This document shows positions 32,281 through 44,670 of a stretch of 64,000 nucleotides of DNA, piece after piece. The notes under the pieces are model-generated. The model did not search any database. It had not been told where the DNA came from and saw only the letters and a list, made by a program, of their open reading frames with translations. The stretch is taken from assembly GCA_018907035.1 (NCBI GenBank), contig JACCIC010000122.1, positions 884,501-948,500 of the forward strand, written 5' to 3'. The stretch is from Sycobia sp. Sy_11 (Eukaryota > Arthropoda > Insecta > Hymenoptera > Epichrysomallidae). Positions within the stretch are counted from its first letter, which is position 1. Every line of letters begins with the position of its first letter. Made by a program: the position numbers and the translations under genes.

Positions 32281-35200
32281 CGAGGGTGGATTGATAAGTA
32301 TCCGGCCTGACCAAGAGATAGCGCCCTCTCTCTAGGGGCTGCATGACCGTGAAGGGGTGAGAGGGCTTAAGCCGTGGGAACAAGATGCTTGATGATGCCG
32401 GAATCCTTGGTGGATATACTAGATCCTTTTTGAATCTGCACAACACTGAGAGTTCCGCATCGGGATTCCGCTGGATCCGGAATTCGGATCCCTATAAACG
32501 GGCTGTCCGAACTACCTGATGGGAGGATCCCTATAAACGAGTTATCCTGAGAATGGTTGTGAGAGTATGGATGTTATGTGTACGGATGTGAGAGTCAGAG
32601 AGGGTAAGGCTTCTCCGATAACTAAAAAGCAGCCTGCGGCTGAGAAATGGCGACTCTCGGTCTGCTAATCCACCCCTTATCCAAAGTGTTAGATACAGTG
32701 CTGAAGGATGAATGGTACAAAGGTAATTGTGTCGTAAACGGTTCCTTCGGGAAACCAGGCCGAGTCCCGTCGTATTGCAGGCCTTACCCAGTAGTGCGGC
32801 CCATGCCGGATGGACTCTGTATATCCGCAATATTCGTGGGAACAGAAATGGAAAAATCTGTATGCGTCGAGATGGAAGTAGGGGGTGAGGCACGGGATGG
32901 AAGAAAGTTGGGCTTTGTTACCGACAGAAACCATCTCGGAGGCACTGAGACCTGTTCAGGCCACTGACCATGGGGAGACGAGTACACACGAAGGCGCGGG
33001 CAAGAACCGGAATCTGAGTGGAGCACAGAGAAGGAAACTCTTAAAACAGAAAGCTATGGAGGAGGGTCTACCTGTTCCTAGATCGGGGGCGTGGAGAAAG
33101 CGGAGGCAGGCAGAGAAGAGACGGGCACTAACCGAACTGACTGCGTCGGCATCGGCTACTCCAGCCACTGATTCGGGAAAAAGGGGACCCGCAACCAGCC
33201 TTGAGTCTACAGAGCAGGGGTTTCAGAAACCGCTCAAAAGACGCAAGGAAAGTACGTACGCAGGGGCAGCATCTCACCTACTTAGAGTGACACTTACGTG
33301 TAGTGAATACTTCGGTGGAGAAATGCCTGCAGAAACCTGCAAGTTTCTGAAAAAAGCGGTTGTTCGGAAAATCTGCGAAATCGACGATGAGAATTTCGCA
33401 CCAAGATTTAAAGAATCCTTTCCCAGAAGGGGATCAGTGGTCTTTGTCTACGAGGACAAGTATTCTGAAGCTGAATCTGAAGCTGGGGGACTTGAATTCC
33501 GGCGGAGATAGAATCTGTCCCGGACTTCCTAAAGTTGGTCCGAAGGCAGAACAAAGGAGTGGATACATCTAGATGGGCGATCATGAACAGGTCTGCTGAT
33601 GGTAGTCTTGTTCTTGGTCTAGATGAACCATCGGTGGAGGCCCTCCGAAGTAGAAACCTTAGACTCTCGGTGGGGGTTCAAAAGGTTACCTTTATGGTAC
33701 CGTCTCGGCAAAGTACCGCTGGGGCAATGGGTGAAATTTCTACGGAAAACGTAGCTAAGAAATAGCATCCGCAATGGCTATTTCGGGGATACGTTTTACC
33801 GAAATAAATTTGCACCATTCCGAAAACGCCCGTTAAATATCTAGGTGTATACCTAGAGAAGAAACTAACGTGGGGACAACACCTGCGAATGCAGAGTAAA
33901 AAGATCATTAACATACTGATACAGTGTAGGTCGGCTATTGGCACGGGCTGGGGGCTCGAACCACAGAGTTTTATGGATCTATAAAACAATACTGAGGCTG
34001 GGGCTGACTTATGCTGCCTTGGTGTGGTGGAAAGTGATCGAGAATAAATCCTCTGCGAGGGTGCTGGATCATATATAGGCAGTCTCGCTAAGGGGAGCAT
34101 TTGGATTAAAAAGGAGTACCCCTACTGCTGCTGTCAGGATGATGCTAGGTCTGAACAGCCTGGAAATAACGAGAACGGTTGCCAGATCGGCTTATAGAAT
34201 GATATGTAGGGGGATAGTACTGCAATTGGACACGCTACCATTTGCAGGGAAATACTGTGAGGCCCAATTTTTTATCTCTCTCAGGATCGTATGAACAAAA
34301 CTCTTTGCATCGAGCGACGATATAAAATCAGGATACGGAGCAGAGAGGATTGGAACAATGGCCTTAATTTGGGAGGTGATATCTGGTTCACAGTAGGATC
34401 CAGAACAGATGTTGGTACTGGATTCGATATATATGGACCTGAACAGAGCTTAAATTCAGCCTTCAGGCTGAATAGATTTAACACAGTGTTTCAGGCAGAA
34501 ATAGCTTCCATTGAAACCTGTGCAAACGGCTTAATGCAGAGGGGAATTAAGGGCAGATGCATAAATATATGCACAAACATCATGGCAACGCTGAAGACGC
34601 TCGATCAACCTTGCACTACGTCACTACTGATCTAAGAGGCTAAAATTGCTCTAGACGATTTGGCCAGGGTAAATAAGGTCTATGTTACGTGGATACCGAG
34701 ACAATCGGCCCGTAAGGGAAACATGAAAGCAGGCATTATGGCAAAACAAGGATGCTCATCGGAGTGCCATCGGGGAAGGGATACCGCTGTACCTTACCAA
34801 GAGGGATGCACTGCGACAGAGAGAAGCCTTGAGAAACTAAAATTAACAACGTCGGAAAGCTCACGTGGATACAAATGGTCCAAAGACCTTCTTGGCAGCC
34901 AGATCTGCGGATGGGCTCAAAGGATCATCAAATGAAATAAAAGTGAAGCAAAGCTAATCCTGGAACTTACAACAGGACACAGCAACTTACGGTGTTATAC
35001 ACACAAGATCAGAGGACACAGTAACCTCTGCAGATGGTGTGGGAAGGAGGAGTAAACTCCGAGGCATTTCTTCTGCACGTGCCCTAACTTAACGGAATGT
35101 CGCTTAAAGTGGCTGGGAGAAGATAACCTCGATTACGAGAGTTTTTCCAAGGTGGATGTACTCAGTCTTCTGGCTTACTGCAGAGAACTGAATGTAACGG

Positions 35201-36669
35201 AAACCATGGCAGATTGTCGGGAAAGAAGATCAAGGGGAAAGGAATTCAATGGCGGTAGCTAAATATTCCTGAGCATCTAGTTGCACCCTGAAATGGTTAG
35301 TGAGTTTAGTTGGTTAGAATCCTGCATACCCTGGAGACAGCTACAGCGATAGTCTAAGCTGGCGAGAGCCACTGGCCGTCGAACAATGGCGGATAAACTT
35401 CCCACTATCCAATGAAAAAAAGAAAACAAAAGGGATAGCGCCCTAGGACTACCTTGAGGTGGCGTTCTGTAGTACCATCATTAGATAGATTGTAGCTAGT
35501 TTCAATCCGGCTGCCTTGTTAGTTTATGTTTGACAGCACGCTGAACAAGACGCCTCTCTGTTTTTGTAAAAATAGAAAAGCTAGAAAATCGATTTATCAT
35601 CAAATACTTTTATTTGAAGGGGTTAACGCCGAACGAAATTAAAGAAGATATGGACTCAACACTGGGGACATCCTCCTCATCATATTCAACCGTTAAGCAG
35701 TGGCTTTGCGAGTGAGCACCTCTGATGAGCCTCGCTCAGGACGCCCCATTGAGGTCACAACTCCAGATATGATCGAAAAAATCGATCCACTAGTGTTGAA
35801 AGACCGCAGATTAAAAGTGCGTGAGATAGCTGACATCTGTAAGATCTCATGTGAACGTATACAAAATATTTTGCACCAACATTTGTATATGGAAAAGCTC
35901 TGTACAAGATGGGTGCCGCGTTTGCTAACAGTCGACCAAAAATTGATTCGAAAGTACATTTCTACCGCCAATTTGGTGTTGTATAAGCGTAATCCAAGCG
36001 AATTTTTGCGTCGATTCGTAACTGTTGACGAAACTTGGGTCCGCCACTACACTCCTGAAACCAAACAAGAGTCTAAACAGTTGATTGGACCAGAGGAACC
36101 AACTCTAAAGAAGGCAAAAACAATTTTTTCGTCGAACAAGGTTATGGCTACTGTTTTTTGGAATGCAAGAGGTATTATATACATTGATCACCTTGAAAAG
36201 GGTGAAACTATCACTGATCAATATTACGCAGACTTATTGCAATGTTTGAGACAAGAAGTGAAAATTAAACGACCTCATCTGGCGAAGAAAAAATCTTGTT
36301 TCATCATGATAACGCACCAGCTCACACGTAAATCGTTGCGATGACTAAAATCAACGATCTGAAGTTTGAATTGATGCCGCACCCTCCCTACTCTCCAGAC
36401 CTAGCCCCGCGTGACTATTATCTGTTTCCTAAACTCAAAAAATGGCTTGGTGGTAAGAGATTTGCGGACAATGAAGAAGTAATCGAAGCTGTAAATGGAT
36501 ATTTTGAGGAGCTTGACGAATCAGTCTATAGAGACGGCATTACTAGACTAGAACACCGCTATGAGAAATGTATCAGCCTTGGTGGAGATTATGTTGAGAA
36601 ATAAAAAAAATTCTTAGAAAAGTTGTTGTTCTTTTTTGGTCAGGCCGGAAACTTATCAATCCACCCTTG
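32281..36669 (+). mobile_element. mariner split by a nested non-LTR retrotransposon
   Basis: The left end, CGAGGGTGGATTGATAAGTA, and the right end, its inverted match finishing CCACCCTTG, are flanked by TA (32279-32280, 36670-36671). The family is the same as at 5776-6837. The element's own DNA is 32281-32327 and 35434-36669; the rest is a nested insertion. The transposase starts near 35575 (KLENR, GLTPNEIKEDMDS), frameshifts near 35712, is open from SGRPIEVTTPDMIEKID through VTVDETWVRHYTPETKQ to KRPHLAKKKS, frameshifts near 36295, and ends DLAPRDYYLFPKLKKWLGGK...GGDYVEK at TAA 36602-36604. Two frameshifts inactivate it. Confidence 0.95.
32328..35433 (+). mobile_element. RNase H-bearing non-LTR retrotransposon, internally deleted, 11-bp target duplication
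   Basis: The insertion is flanked by GATAGCGCCCT at 32317-32327 and 35434-35444. An ORF1-like region (about 32900-33765, frameshift near 33505) reads NLSGAQRRKLLKQKAMEEGL and RGSVVFVYEDKYSEAE, then in the next frame DTSRWAIMNRSADGSLVLGL DEPSVEALRSRNL; this resembles ORF1 of LOA/I-group elements. Endonuclease and most of the reverse transcriptase are missing. Sequence resumes at 33835 with KYLGVYLEKKLTWGQHLRMQ (end of RT), followed by an RNase H-like stretch (RLNRFNTVFQAEIASIETC) and a CCHC-type finger (CRWCGKEE...RHFFCTCP) near 35030-35085. It ends in an A-rich tail near 35430. Confidence 0.88.
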
Positions 36670-37169
36670 TAGACAGCAAATCAATTCCATTTCTCTTGAA
36701 TACTGGATTGAAACTATAAAGAACTTATTTTCTTATTATATACAAGTAAACAATTACATTATATGGACATACGAGGAACTTTCTAGCGTTTCTAAAATGA
36801 TGGCCTCACCTGTAACATCGAACTAATATTCAGAACAAAATATTATTAATTTTAATAATCAAATAAAAATATATAAAAAAAGTATATAACATTAAAGTAT
36901 ATATATATATACACATATATATACATATATATACACTTATAGATACATATATATATATATACATATATATATATACACGAACACACACACACACACACAC
37001 ACACATATCTATATATAAAGTATAAGAAGAAACAATAAAGAAAAATAAAAATAAAACATATATATATATATATATACACATATATATAAGTAATAAGTTT
37101 TTGTAGAATAAAAGTAAAATCGAAACTAAAAAAATTACTAAATCTCATGGCACATGTCATCATCTTATT
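36670..37169. other. Microsatellite-rich spacer
   Basis: No gene. From about 36896 to 37088 there are interrupted TA, TATACA and CA runs (a pure CA run at about 36980-37005). The frames across it are low-complexity artefacts. Confidence 0.8.
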
Positions 37170-37984
37170 TGGGCGAGGAAAACAAGCTCGTAATACCGCC
37201 GAAATAAGGCGTTTGCTTGCGCAAGCTCATACGTCAGAAGCGTATGTTTTCCGACGAAGGTCTTTTAGGTAGCGCAATACGTACATTAGCGATGCGCTAG
37301 TGTACAATTTTTTGATGTTTAATTTGCGGTAAAATCAGTATTTGTAACAATTAAACCATATTGTAAATAAAATAAATAGTTAGCATAAAAATAGTAACAA
37401 ATGTTTCTAACAAAAATTATAAAATTACACTAATATTAAGGCTAGAAATAAGAAAAATAAATAACACATAAGGTATGCCATAAAAACAAGTAGCAGATAG
37501 AGGGATTACGGATGGTTATAGAAAAATCGGGTATATAAAGCCCCGATTTTTGCACAAAAAGGTAGCATCAGTTGCAGTCCAGTAGAAAAAGCAGTCTCGA
37601 TCAGTCAAGGAGCAGTAATATCAGCATCGCTCTCTCTCAAAGTAAGCAATAAAAATAATTACAAATTAATTATTATTTTCGTTTTTTCTCTCCTCTGTCT
37701 CACTCTTTCCATCTCACCCGGAGAAGTGGCTGCTCTTCCTACATGTTAGGACTGTACATGCCCCTCTTTTTGTTTTTTGCACACAAATAAAACATATACA
37801 CATATTCTCTCTGATAGGGAAATAAATCTGCAGGCTCGAGGCGAATGCGGATTTCCTTTTGAAAGAAAGGGAACCCGTATTCAAGTAAAGCCCCTTGGAC
37901 TCTGATTTATATAAGCAAGCGTAAGCATCATTTTAAAATAAACCGAGAATAACTATATTTTCTTTTCCTTTTTCTCAATTTTTT
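37170..37984 (+). promoter_or_regulatory. LTR-like sequence with TATA box and initiator
   Basis: TATAAAG at 37534-37540 is followed 36 bp later by TCAGTT (37568-37573), the arthropod initiator typical of LTR retrotransposons, inside a segment rich in short palindromes (GCTTGCGCAAGC at 37215-37226; CATACG...CGTATG at 37228-37246). AATAAA words follow at 37789 and 37819. It directly precedes the copia 5' LTR but is unlike it, so I infer a remnant or solo LTR of another element. Boundaries are unknown. Confidence 0.45.
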
Positions 37985-38223
37985 TGTTAGATTGTGCGTT
38001 TTACCCGGGGCTTTCGCCTAATATAACACACACTTATGTTGTGCACATGTGTCGAGATATATATGTTGTGCGCCGCTCGGACGCCTGCGGCTTGTAATAC
38101 TCTTTTTCGTACGTATAGAGAATTCAGACGTGTTGATTAGATTCGTAATAAAGATTAGTAGACTTGTTCATATTAAGTATAGTATTATTTATTTATTATT
38201 CGATCCTTTTATCAATTCTAACA
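37985..38223 (+). repeat. Copia 5' LTR
   Basis: It begins TGTTAGATTGTGCGTTTTAC and ends CAATTCTAACA (239 bp), matching the 3' LTR at 44671-44925 in order and wording but with clear substitutions and indels. TG and CA ends are intact. AATAAAG near 38150 may be the polyadenylation signal. Confidence 0.93.
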
Positions 38224-38245
38224 TGTTATGGGCTACAGCCCGCTT
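38224..38245 (+). promoter_or_regulatory. Copia primer-binding site
   Basis: TGTTATGGGCTACAGCCCG directly after the 5' LTR contains GTTATGGGC, complementary to the anticodon-stem region of initiator methionine tRNA. This internal tRNA fragment is the primer used by Drosophila copia-type elements. Confidence 0.55.
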
Positions 38246-39123
38246 AATTGCGGAATTTTTAGGACAATTTTTTTTTCGAAATAAAGAGAATTAGATAGAC
38301 ACGTGAGCGCGGCAAATTTTCGCGCGCAAATGAAGTGATTTGATAGATTGAAAGTTTAACCGAAAAACTTTTTAGCTTTCGTGTTAACGCCACCGGGAGT
38401 GAGTACGGAATTAGAAAATTAAGGCCTGTCCGAAATTTTAGTGAAAAGTGAAATTTGTTGTTTGACAAATTCAACCACACCACATCCTTTCTCTCTTAGA
38501 GTGTTTTTAAAAAGAGCACGAACACAAAGAGGAGAAAATTTTACAATATAAAAAATAAAAGGAAGGAAGGATGATGGGCAATAAAGAGAGAGAGGAACAC
38601 TGTAAGTCTGAAATACAAAATTTAAAGTGATATAAACTAAAATCGAAAAGTATTACGAGTTTCAACTCAAAGATTTGCAAAAGAAATAGTAGACAAAAAC
38701 TTAAAGAAATACATATTTATTAAAAATCAAAATAAGAAAGAGTTTGAGAATTAATAGAAACATTAGAAAGAAAGTTTCAAATTAAAGAAATAAATTGTTG
38801 ACAATACAAAAAAAGAGGAGTTGAAACACGTAAAAAGCATGCAAAAAGTATAAAATTAAGAAGTAGAAATTGAAAAACGATGCATGGATATATATAATAC
38901 ACATATGAAATCTCGCAAAAGCGCGCTCAAAAGTTAGAAACAGTTGTTTTACTTCTTAGAAATGAAGTCCCAAAAAAACAACGATTTCTAAGTAAGAAAG
39001 GGAGATAAAATGCACCCGGCACGTGTCCGGCCGCAAGAAACCAAACCTTACCACATGCGTAAAGTGCGAAGAAAGTATGAGAGAATGTGTGCGCAATAAC
39101 CAAAAGCATGCATATATGCGTGG

Positions 39124-39178
39124 AAGAGAAAGAGAGAGAGAAAGACTGAGCGCGTGCGACAGAGAGAGCATGAGAGTG

Positions 39179-39217
<39 letters not shown>

Positions 39218-39245
39218 GCGCGCGGAGTGGGGAGAGAGAGAGAGT
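39124..39245. repeat. GA-rich microsatellite in copia leader
   Basis: Interrupted GA runs, the longest at about 39181-39211, in the element's untranslated leader. Confidence 0.9.
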
Positions 39246-39525
39246 GCTACGCGGACCGCTGCGCTATGGAGAAGTATCCATGCGCATCGCTCCGCAATCA
39301 CCAGCCGAATGAACTGAGAATGCGCGAGCCAAGGGGCGGGGCGCAGCCAATCAGCGCCCCCACCCAGTGCAAATGACTCGGGAGAGAGAATGATCGAACT
39401 TTACTGCGCGGAGATAGATTCTCGCGTGAAAATATGTACCGAAAACTAAATGCATCTAATTTAAAATAAGATTTAGAAGCAAGTTCGAATAAGAAAATCG
39501 TACAGGCTTAAATGAAACAGCCCGT

Positions 39526-40724
39526 ATGTGCGTATATATGCCTATACGTGCATACGTATCAAAGTACGTAAGATCTGATATACAATCAGACATATCAGAC
39601 AAGAGATGTGAATTTGAGTTTAGAGAAAAAGAAAAAGAAAAAGACAAGAAAGAATCGATTGAAATTGATTTGAGATCAGAGATTAAAAGACATGAAAAAC
39701 CTGAAAAAGAAAAAGAAAAAAATAAGAAAGAATTTATTGAAATAGATCTAAGATACGGAAGATGTGAAAAAGAAAAAGAAAGAGACGGAGAGATAGAGAA
39801 TAATTCACTTGAGAATTATATAGAGAAAGCCGTGAGCACATTAGTAGAAAAGAGATTAAGCGAAGTAACTCGTGAAAATAAATTAGAAAATTTAACTGAA
39901 AGATTGGAATCCTTAATTTCTAAAGACAACGGCGGAAACAGAAAATACAAATTAACGACAGAAATTAAGTTCGAAATATTTAACGATTATTTAATGACGG
40001 AATTAAAAACTGAAAAGATTCGATTACTGATAAATATAGAATTACCGGCTTTGTCTAAATTTTCGGAAGGAAAAGTTAAGGATGATAAACACAAAACTCG
40101 CGAAATGATTATAAATCACATTGATATCATTAGTATATGAAAATCGTTGAAATAAAATCACCGCGAAAAATTGTACAAAAACTGAGTATAAGAGATTAGA
40201 ATCTAGAACAACGCGAGTATCCGCGAGGAAAAAATAGTACCGTTTAAAATACGTGCCGTCTAGAGAACGCACCCCGGATTTTTGGCTACGCTTTGAAGAT
40301 AAATTACGAGATTTTGAAAGCGCGCCGCAATCAGGGAAGTTATCTGACGACGAAAAGAGAGACATTTTCTATAACACCGTTTCGGGTGCGCTTCCACAGA
40401 CCGTACTAGCGGACTGTTTGTTCGAAGGTACGACTGGAGGCGAGATGAGACTTGAAAAATTAAAAGATTTGTTATTGCAGGTAGAAGCAGCGAGGCCCAT
40501 TAGAGAGCCGCCCGTAAGTTCCTTAAACGTCGCAGGCGGTCGATCGTTTTCGAAATTCAATCGGAAACGACCGACACCTCAAAAAATGATCAAAGATGAA
40601 AATAAAAGATGTTCCAATTGTGGAAAATAGGATCACGTAGGCCGTAAGTGCCTCAATCCTGGACAAATATGTTGTTATCGTTGCAAAAATCCAGGTAACC
40701 ATATAGCGAGGAACTGCAGAGCGA

Positions 40725-40773
<49 letters not shown>

Positions 40774-40800
40774 CATGCCCAGTCAAAACAAAACCATGGG
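39526..40800 (+). pseudogene. Copia gag with two zinc knuckles
   Basis: A 204-codon highly charged frame (39526-40140) is followed in a new frame by FWLRFEDKLRDFESAPQSGK, DDEKRDIFYNTVSGALPQ and LEKLKDLLLQVEAARP, then two CCHC knuckles: CSNCGK(stop)DHVGRKC (40611-40651) and CYRCKNPGNHIARNC. A (GA)n expansion (40728-40769) lies right after the second knuckle. It would be the nucleocapsid/capsid precursor; it is broken by at least two stops. Confidence 0.82.
40728..40769. repeat. (GA)n microsatellite within copia gag
   Basis: A GA run of about 21 units expanded from the arginine-rich codons after the second zinc knuckle. Confidence 0.95.
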
Positions 40801-40984
40801 CTAATAAAAGTAAAGGTGCACCAAAGCGCAACAGATTCTCACCCCGTGAGAAAAATACAAGACCATTCGGTTTAAATACCGAGATTGAAACAACAAATCC
40901 GGAAGGTAAGAACTTAAAAGAATTATATTATAATTACTTTAATAAAAATGACTTAAGAAAATTAAGGAAAAATAACGTTATGAA

Positions 40985-41740
40985 ATAGCAGATTCAGGTG
41001 CTACAGAAAATTTATGTAATTCCGAGATAGGGTTTGAACAATTAGATAGAATCTTTTCTGAAAAGGTCAAATGCGCCAATAAGAAAGCAAATTTAGATAT
41101 AAATGGAATAGGCAATATTAAAGGAATAACAAACTCAGGGAAAGAGTTAAATTTAAACAGCGTGTTGTATTCGAAAAATCTAGCTGAGAATTGACTATCA
41201 TTAAGAAAGTACGCAGAACAGGGAATGGAAACTAGACTAAATAATAAACGGATAAACATAATAGATCCGGTAGCTAGAAAATCAATTATTTCAGGAGATT
41301 ACGAATCGCCGTTTTGGATAATTAAATTAAAGCTGCGTAGAAAATTAGAATCAAGTCAATTAGCTGAAACAGAAACAAATAGTCATCCGTACAATACTAG
41401 AAGCAAGAGCGACACAGTGGAAAGCGTAGAGACAAGTGAGGCCGATAAAATCATCAACAACATTGTCAATAATATAACACTCGAATTAAATGAAACAGAC
41501 AATGTCGAGTCAGATGCACAAGCAGACACCGGAAGGGACTTGGATCTCCAGGTGACTGTGAACGATAGAAAGGTGCATCTGCCTGCTGACAGCTCGAATA
41601 TAGTAACAGTAGAAGCTCAGGACATCATTAATATTAGAAAGGAAACAGACAAAGCTAAATTAAGCGATGCCATGTTATGGCACTATAGGCTAAGACACGC
41701 GTCGGGCAAATATATCGCGGAATTTATTAAGCAATATTGA
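40985..41740 (+). pseudogene. Copia protease and pre-integrase region
   Basis: ADSGAT (40989-41006) is the copia aspartic protease active site, followed by NLNSVLYSKNLAEN with a stop at 41191-41193. The later open frame contains a linker and MLWHYRLRHASGKYIAEF (41667-41730), the HxxxxH-type start of the GAG-pre-integrase zinc-binding domain. Confidence 0.85.
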
Positions 41741-42906
41741 AACTCTAGAATAGAATTAAAGTCAAATGATTTACTGGAAATCTTGAACTGCAAAACCTGC
41801 CTAATGGCAAAGAGCACGCGACTTCCGTTCAAAGAGAAGAGACAACGTGCTAAAAAACCTCTTAAAATTTATGACGCGGATACTATGGGACCCATATCAC
41901 CAGTCTTACATTCAAAGGGTTATAAATTCGTTTTAACAATCATAGACGATTACTCCAGAGGTAGTTATAGTTCCGCTTAGGCATAAAAATGAAGCCGCGG
42001 AATACATAGAGAAAAGTATTAGAAGCATTAGGAACGTGTTAGGTAAAGACCAGAAAATATGTTATCTGAAGTGTGACAAAGGTACGGAATTCACAGGCTC
42101 CGAGACCGTTGCATTTCTTGATAGGTTAGGCGCGGAGCTATAACTGGCCTATCCAGATACTCCGCAGTACAACGAAGTTGCTGAGAGGTACAATAGAACA
42201 ATAGAATTCCAATACAACAAATTCCAATAGAATCGAAAACAAGGTAACGACTATGATGTTGGATTCAGGTCTTCCGACAAACTGTTATGATCTGGCTGTT
42301 AAAACAGCTACTTACATTTATAATAGATCACGACACAAATCTATTGGTTTTAAAATTCCTATAATTGTACTTGAAAACGATTTTAAAATAGAAGCACACC
42401 GTTGGAAAAGATTCGGATGCGTCGCGTTTTTCCGGAAACAAAGGGGAGGTGACACTAAATTCAACGCTACTGGGATACGAGGATTTCTTGTTGGATATAG
42501 CTCATCGGGATACACGTTACTAGTCCCCGAAGAACAAAAATTGTGCGAATCTCACCACGTTAAATTCATTGAAAAATTAGTATTTAGAAATTACTATGAA
42601 GGAAACAATAAATGTCAACTTAGTTTCGCAGTTATGAGTAAAATAGAAACTAAAGAATCGCCGAAGCTAAATCAGGAATTGAGGAGAAGCAATAGGATAA
42701 AACAACAAACAGAAAACATCGTATTCACATTAGACAGCGACAAAACTAAACCGAATTCGGAAGTTAAATATCACTCATTACTAGCAAAAATAAATCGGGG
42801 ACCACAGACTTATCGTGAAGCAGTAAACTCGACTGAAGCCGATAACTGGATTAAAGCTATTAATTCCGAATTAGACTCCATGACCGAAAAGGAAGTGAAA
42901 TTTTAG
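41741..42906 (+). pseudogene. Copia integrase
   Basis: NCKTCLMAKSTRLPFKEK completes the zinc-binding motif. KIYDADTMGPISPVLHSKGY and FVLTIIDDYSR carry the first catalytic aspartate region. After a frameshift come YLKCDKGTEFTGSETV (second) and TPQYNEVAERYNRTIE (third, glutamate). Then come the C-terminal part with IYNRSRHKSIGFKIPI and WKRFGCVAFFRKQRGG, and FLVGYSSSGYTLLVPEEQK. Stops at about 42141 and 42227 and a frameshift near 41970 inactivate it. Confidence 0.87.
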
Positions 42907-42925
42907 TGAAATTAGCACTGATTTA

Positions 42926-43822
42926 ATGTATAAACAAAACAAAAATCCAAACATTTTAAATTCACGGTGGGTATTTCGTCGGAAAACCGATAGCTTAGGT
43001 AGAATTATTTATAAAGCCATGCTGGTAATTCGCGGATTTACTGATAAAAATGATTATGACGTTAGGGAAACGTACGCATCAGTGTCTAGACTGACTCTAG
43101 TTAGATCCTTCTTGGACATAGTCAATAAATTAGAACTTAACCTAAAACAACTCGATATAGAAACAATCTTCTCATATGGAAACATCGACAAAGATATTTA
43201 CCTTCGGATAAGATAAGATTCAGATATATTTGCCTTCCGAAGTCCAGAAGGATTTCAGACATCTGAACAAAACAAAAATGAAATTCTAAAGCTAATGAAA
43301 TCGTTATACGGATGAAAAATCAGTCCTAACAGATGGAACATAAAATTTGCCGAAATAATGAACAAACTAGGATACAAAGCAGCTGATTCGGATCCGTGTC
43401 CATTCATTAAAGCAAGTCATAATGGTTTTTACTCGTTATTACTCTATGTCGACGACATATTAATTATGGAAGAAAAGGAAAGCGAAATTGATAATCTAAT
43501 AAATAACTTAGCCAAAGAATTTAAATTAAAACGATTTGAAAGCCCAACCGAATACTTGGGAATAAACATACGACGTGACAAAATGAATAAAACCATCACC
43601 TTATCACAATGTAAATTCATCGAAAAACTAATCAATCGTTTCGGATTCAGAGACGTTAAAAGCAGTAGAATGCCTATGAACATAGCTATCGCTACAAGCG
43701 AACAACGCAGAGATCGCGAAGAAGAATACATCGGTGAAAATAATAAAAAGAACACTAAGTATCGAGAAATAGTAGGTTCTTTATTTTATCTGGCTAACGC
43801 AAAGCGACCCGATATCTCATAG
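42926..43822 (+). pseudogene. Copia reverse transcriptase
   Basis: The sequence reads ILNSRWVFRRKTDSLGRIIY, AMLVIRGFTDKNDYDVRETY, PVSR-like VSRLTLVRSFLDIV and LKQLDIETIFSYGNIDKDIY (motif A). After a stop at 43213-43215 come LMKSLYG and LLLYVDDILIMEEKE with the intact YVDD box (about 43445-43456), then EYLGINIRRDK and YREIVGSLFYLANAKRPDIS. These are the standard Ty1/copia landmarks. Confidence 0.9.
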
Positions 43823-43929
43823 AGTGTAAACGTATTGAGCCGCCATCAGGTGAACCCGACAGAAACCGAATGGAACAGGATTAAAAGGGTTTTCGGATAT
43901 TTAGCCGGGATATCGAATAAGGGATTGAT

Positions 43930-44403
43930 ATAATCGGAAATAATTTAGAAGCATTTTCTGCTGCTAGTCTGTCGGATTGTAAGAACTCACTCACCACGTG
44001 TGTACACTTGATTAGATTATACGAGGACACTGTGAGTCAGAAGACTTATAAACAACCCAGCGTAGCCTTGTCTACCTGCCAGGCCGAGTACGTGGCGATG
44101 AGTCTTGCTTGTCAGGAATTAACATCAATACACAACTCGATTAAAGAAATCTTATGGGTGAATTTCTATCCATTGCACGTGTACTGCGACAATTAGGCCG
44201 CTCAGTTTTGTGCGAAAATCGATGGAAATAATCGTTTCCGACACATGATAAGTCGACGGGAACACTACATTAAAGAATGCGTTCGAGATAATCTAGTCGA
44301 GATAAAATGGGTAAAATCGTCCGACCAACTAGCCGACATATTCACAAAAGTCCTAAAATCAGACACACACGTTAGGATTACACAAATCATTCTAAATGAC
44401 TAA
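43930..44403 (+). pseudogene. Copia RNase H and C-terminus
   Basis: QPSVALSTCQAEYVAMSLAC (glutamate), VNFYPLHVYCDN (aspartate) and, after a stop, RFRHMISRREHYIKECVRDN and VKSSDQLADIFTKVLKSDT are the usual end of copia polyproteins. It ends at TAA 44401-44403. Confidence 0.88.
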
Positions 44404-44670
44404 ATAAAAATAAATGTTTCAGATCCCCAAGTTGAAGAAGAAAATTGGGACAGTTCCGAGTAAAATATATGCACATGAATCTAATATCAAAGCCAGTACC
44501 TACCAGCTAATCAATAAATGAAAAAGGTGCTGAATGATAATGCTGCACATATAAACTGACTGAGCAACTAAGACAAGGCGAATCGGAATTATTAAACTGT
44601 TAATGATCATATTTGCATGTGTATATAAATATACGCCTTGGTTGGAAGCACAGGACAAAACGAGAGAGAG

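Larger units (their letters stand above)
38246..44670 (+). mobile_element. Copia (Ty1/copia) internal region, decayed but complete in order
   Basis: Gag, protease, integrase, reverse transcriptase and RNase H follow on the plus strand between two LTRs. A long leader (38246-39525) contains GA-rich tracts. A purine-rich tract (about 44655-44670) precedes the 3' LTR as expected for the plus-strand primer. Stops and frameshifts occur in every domain. No 5-bp target duplication is clear outside the LTRs. Confidence 0.93.

Noticed and set aside
36830..37163. Overlapping tyrosine/isoleucine/cysteine-rich frames
   Set aside because: Translations of TA/CA microsatellites.
38950..39376. Serine/leucine-rich or arginine/glutamate-rich frames on both strands
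   Set aside because: Translations of GA repeats in the copia leader.
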